Shown piece after piece: positions 4,599-5,322 of a DNA stretch of 5,322 bases; the stretch's first letter is position 1, and every line of letters starts with the position of its first letter. The stretch is taken from positions 1 to 5,322 of the forward strand of contig JAUWLG010000114.1 of the NCBI GenBank assembly GCA_030613795.1, in the 5' to 3' direction. A program made the position numbers and the translations under genes. Source of the stretch: Helicobacteraceae bacterium (lineage in GTDB: Bacteria; Campylobacterota; Campylobacteria; Campylobacterales; Sulfurimonadaceae). The notes beneath the pieces were generated by a model. That model was not told the DNA's origin, did not search any database, and saw nothing but the letters and a program-made list of their open reading frames with translations.

Positions 4599-5322
4599 AT
4601 GTTCAGTTTTTTCAAAAAAGGTCTCAACAAAACTACCGAGGCGATGAAGACAATCGCACCTAAAAAACGGGCACGTATCCCTAAAGATGACCTCGAAGAC
4701 ATTCTGCTCGAAGCCGATGTAGAGTACGACCTTATCGAGATCATTCTTCGCGAACTTTATGAAGATACGGTCACAAAAGAGCAGTTAGAGTCTAAACTTC
4801 TAGCGACGATGGCATGGGCAAACTACGAAGAGCCGGAATTTGAGAAGCCTTTTGTTGATCTTATCATCGGCGTTAACGGTGCCGGTAAAACAACGACAAT
4901 TGCAAAACTTGCTAAAAGGTACAAAGACAATGGTGAACGCGTTATCTTGGGTGCTGCCGACACCTTCCGCGCAGCTGCCATCGAGCAGTTGACACGCTGG
5001 GCAGAAAAGCTTGATGTTCCTATTGTCTCGTCTCGTCAAGGGCACGACCCTTCTGCTGTCTGTTACGACACCATCGAGTCAGCCAAAGCCAGAGGTTTTG
5101 AACATGTTATCATCGACACAGCCGGTCGTCTACACACGCAGACCAACCTGGCAAATGAACTCAAAAAGATCGTACGTATCAGCGACAAAGCCCATGCAGG
5201 TGCACCACACCGCAAGATCTTGATTCTTGACGGGACCCAAGGTAACTCAGCCATTGCCCAGGCAAAGGCCTTTAATGAGATGATCGACATCGACGGTATT
5301 ATCATCACCAAACTTGATGGTA
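4599..5322 (+). CDS. ftsY: Signal recognition particle receptor FtsY, 3'-truncated by window end
   Basis: FtsY is the membrane-associated GTPase that docks ribosome-SRP complexes at the Sec translocon for co-translational insertion of membrane proteins. The 241 complete residues seen hold an N domain of helices (about 1-80, with [20 protein letters not shown]) and most of the SRP-type GTPase domain: G1 [10 protein letters not shown] (91-100), the [11 protein letters not shown] box (121-131), RQGHDPSAV (146-154), G3 DTAGR (173-177), the LDGTQGNSA insertion-box region (210-218), and G4 TKLDG (237-241) at the window edge. GVNGxGKTT, the DPSAV box and DGTQGNSA favour FtsY over Ffh. The long acidic N-terminal A domain of E. 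coli FtsY is absent; the protein starts [12 protein letters not shown], a short amphipathic basic helix likely to bind the membrane. The remainder, about 50 residues by family length, lies beyond the window. Confidence 0.95.
   Translation, partial: MFSFFKKGLNKTTEAMKTIAPKKRARIPKDDLEDILLEADVEYDLIEIILRELYEDTVTKEQLESKLLATMAWANYEEPEFEKPFVDLIIGVNGAGKTTTIAKLAKRYKDNGERVILGAADTFRAAAIEQLTRWAEKLDVPIVSSRQGHDPSAVCYDTIESAKARGFEHVIIDTAGRLHTQTNLANELKKIVRISDKAHAGAPHRKILILDGTQGNSAIAQAKAFNEMIDIDGIIITKLDG

Noticed and set aside
4800..5311. Several open frames on both strands inside ftsY (4800-5045, 5011-5223, 5063-5311)
   Set aside because: The continuous FtsY frame from 4599 carries all GTPase motifs across this region; the others are overlapping shadows.
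1..5322. CRISPR array, insertion sequence, tRNA, rRNA or phage genes
   Set aside because: No regularly spaced repeats, transposase motifs, terminal inverted repeats or RNA-gene-like conserved segments were seen.

Overview
This window looks like chromosomal DNA of a Campylobacterota (epsilonproteobacterial) species, probably a free-living sulfur or hydrogen oxidiser of the Sulfurimonas/Sulfurovum/Sulfuricurvum type. The evidence is moderately AT-rich coding DNA with very AT-rich gaps, and the order 5-formyltetrahydrofolate cyclo-ligase / RNase Y on one strand with a thioredoxin-like lipoprotein and ftsY diverging on the other. From memory this matches a Campylobacter jejuni arrangement. The genus is an inference; no rRNA or other marker is present.

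Layout: (1) 1-474 (+) is the 3' part of a gene for a DUF3365/Tll0287-like c-type haem protein, cut by the window start. (2) 534-995 (-) and 1218-1700 (-) are two paralogous stand-alone CZB (chemoreceptor zinc-binding) proteins, separated and preceded by AT-rich gaps of 222 and 148 bases that hold candidate promoters but no further convincing gene. The first keeps the His/Cys/His/His zinc site; the second has lost two of the four ligands. (3) 1849-3417 (-) is a full RNase Y gene, overlapped at its start by the cyclo-ligase gene 3374-3982 (-), so the two are probably one transcript. (4) 3983-4035 is a short divergent control region with a palindrome that supplies -10-like boxes on both strands. 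(5) 4036-4590 (+) is a TlpA/ResA-like thioredoxin lipoprotein, followed after 8 bases by ftsY (4599 to beyond the window end), whose ribosome binding site overlaps the lipoprotein stop codon.

The right half is conserved housekeeping: folate C1 metabolism, mRNA decay, envelope thiol redox and membrane-protein targeting. The left half looks accessory: a haem protein convergent with two small zinc/redox-sensor-type domains. No mobile element, CRISPR array, tRNA or rRNA was seen. The part most worth a second look is the CZB pair, especially the altered metal site and 11-residue insertion in the second copy.
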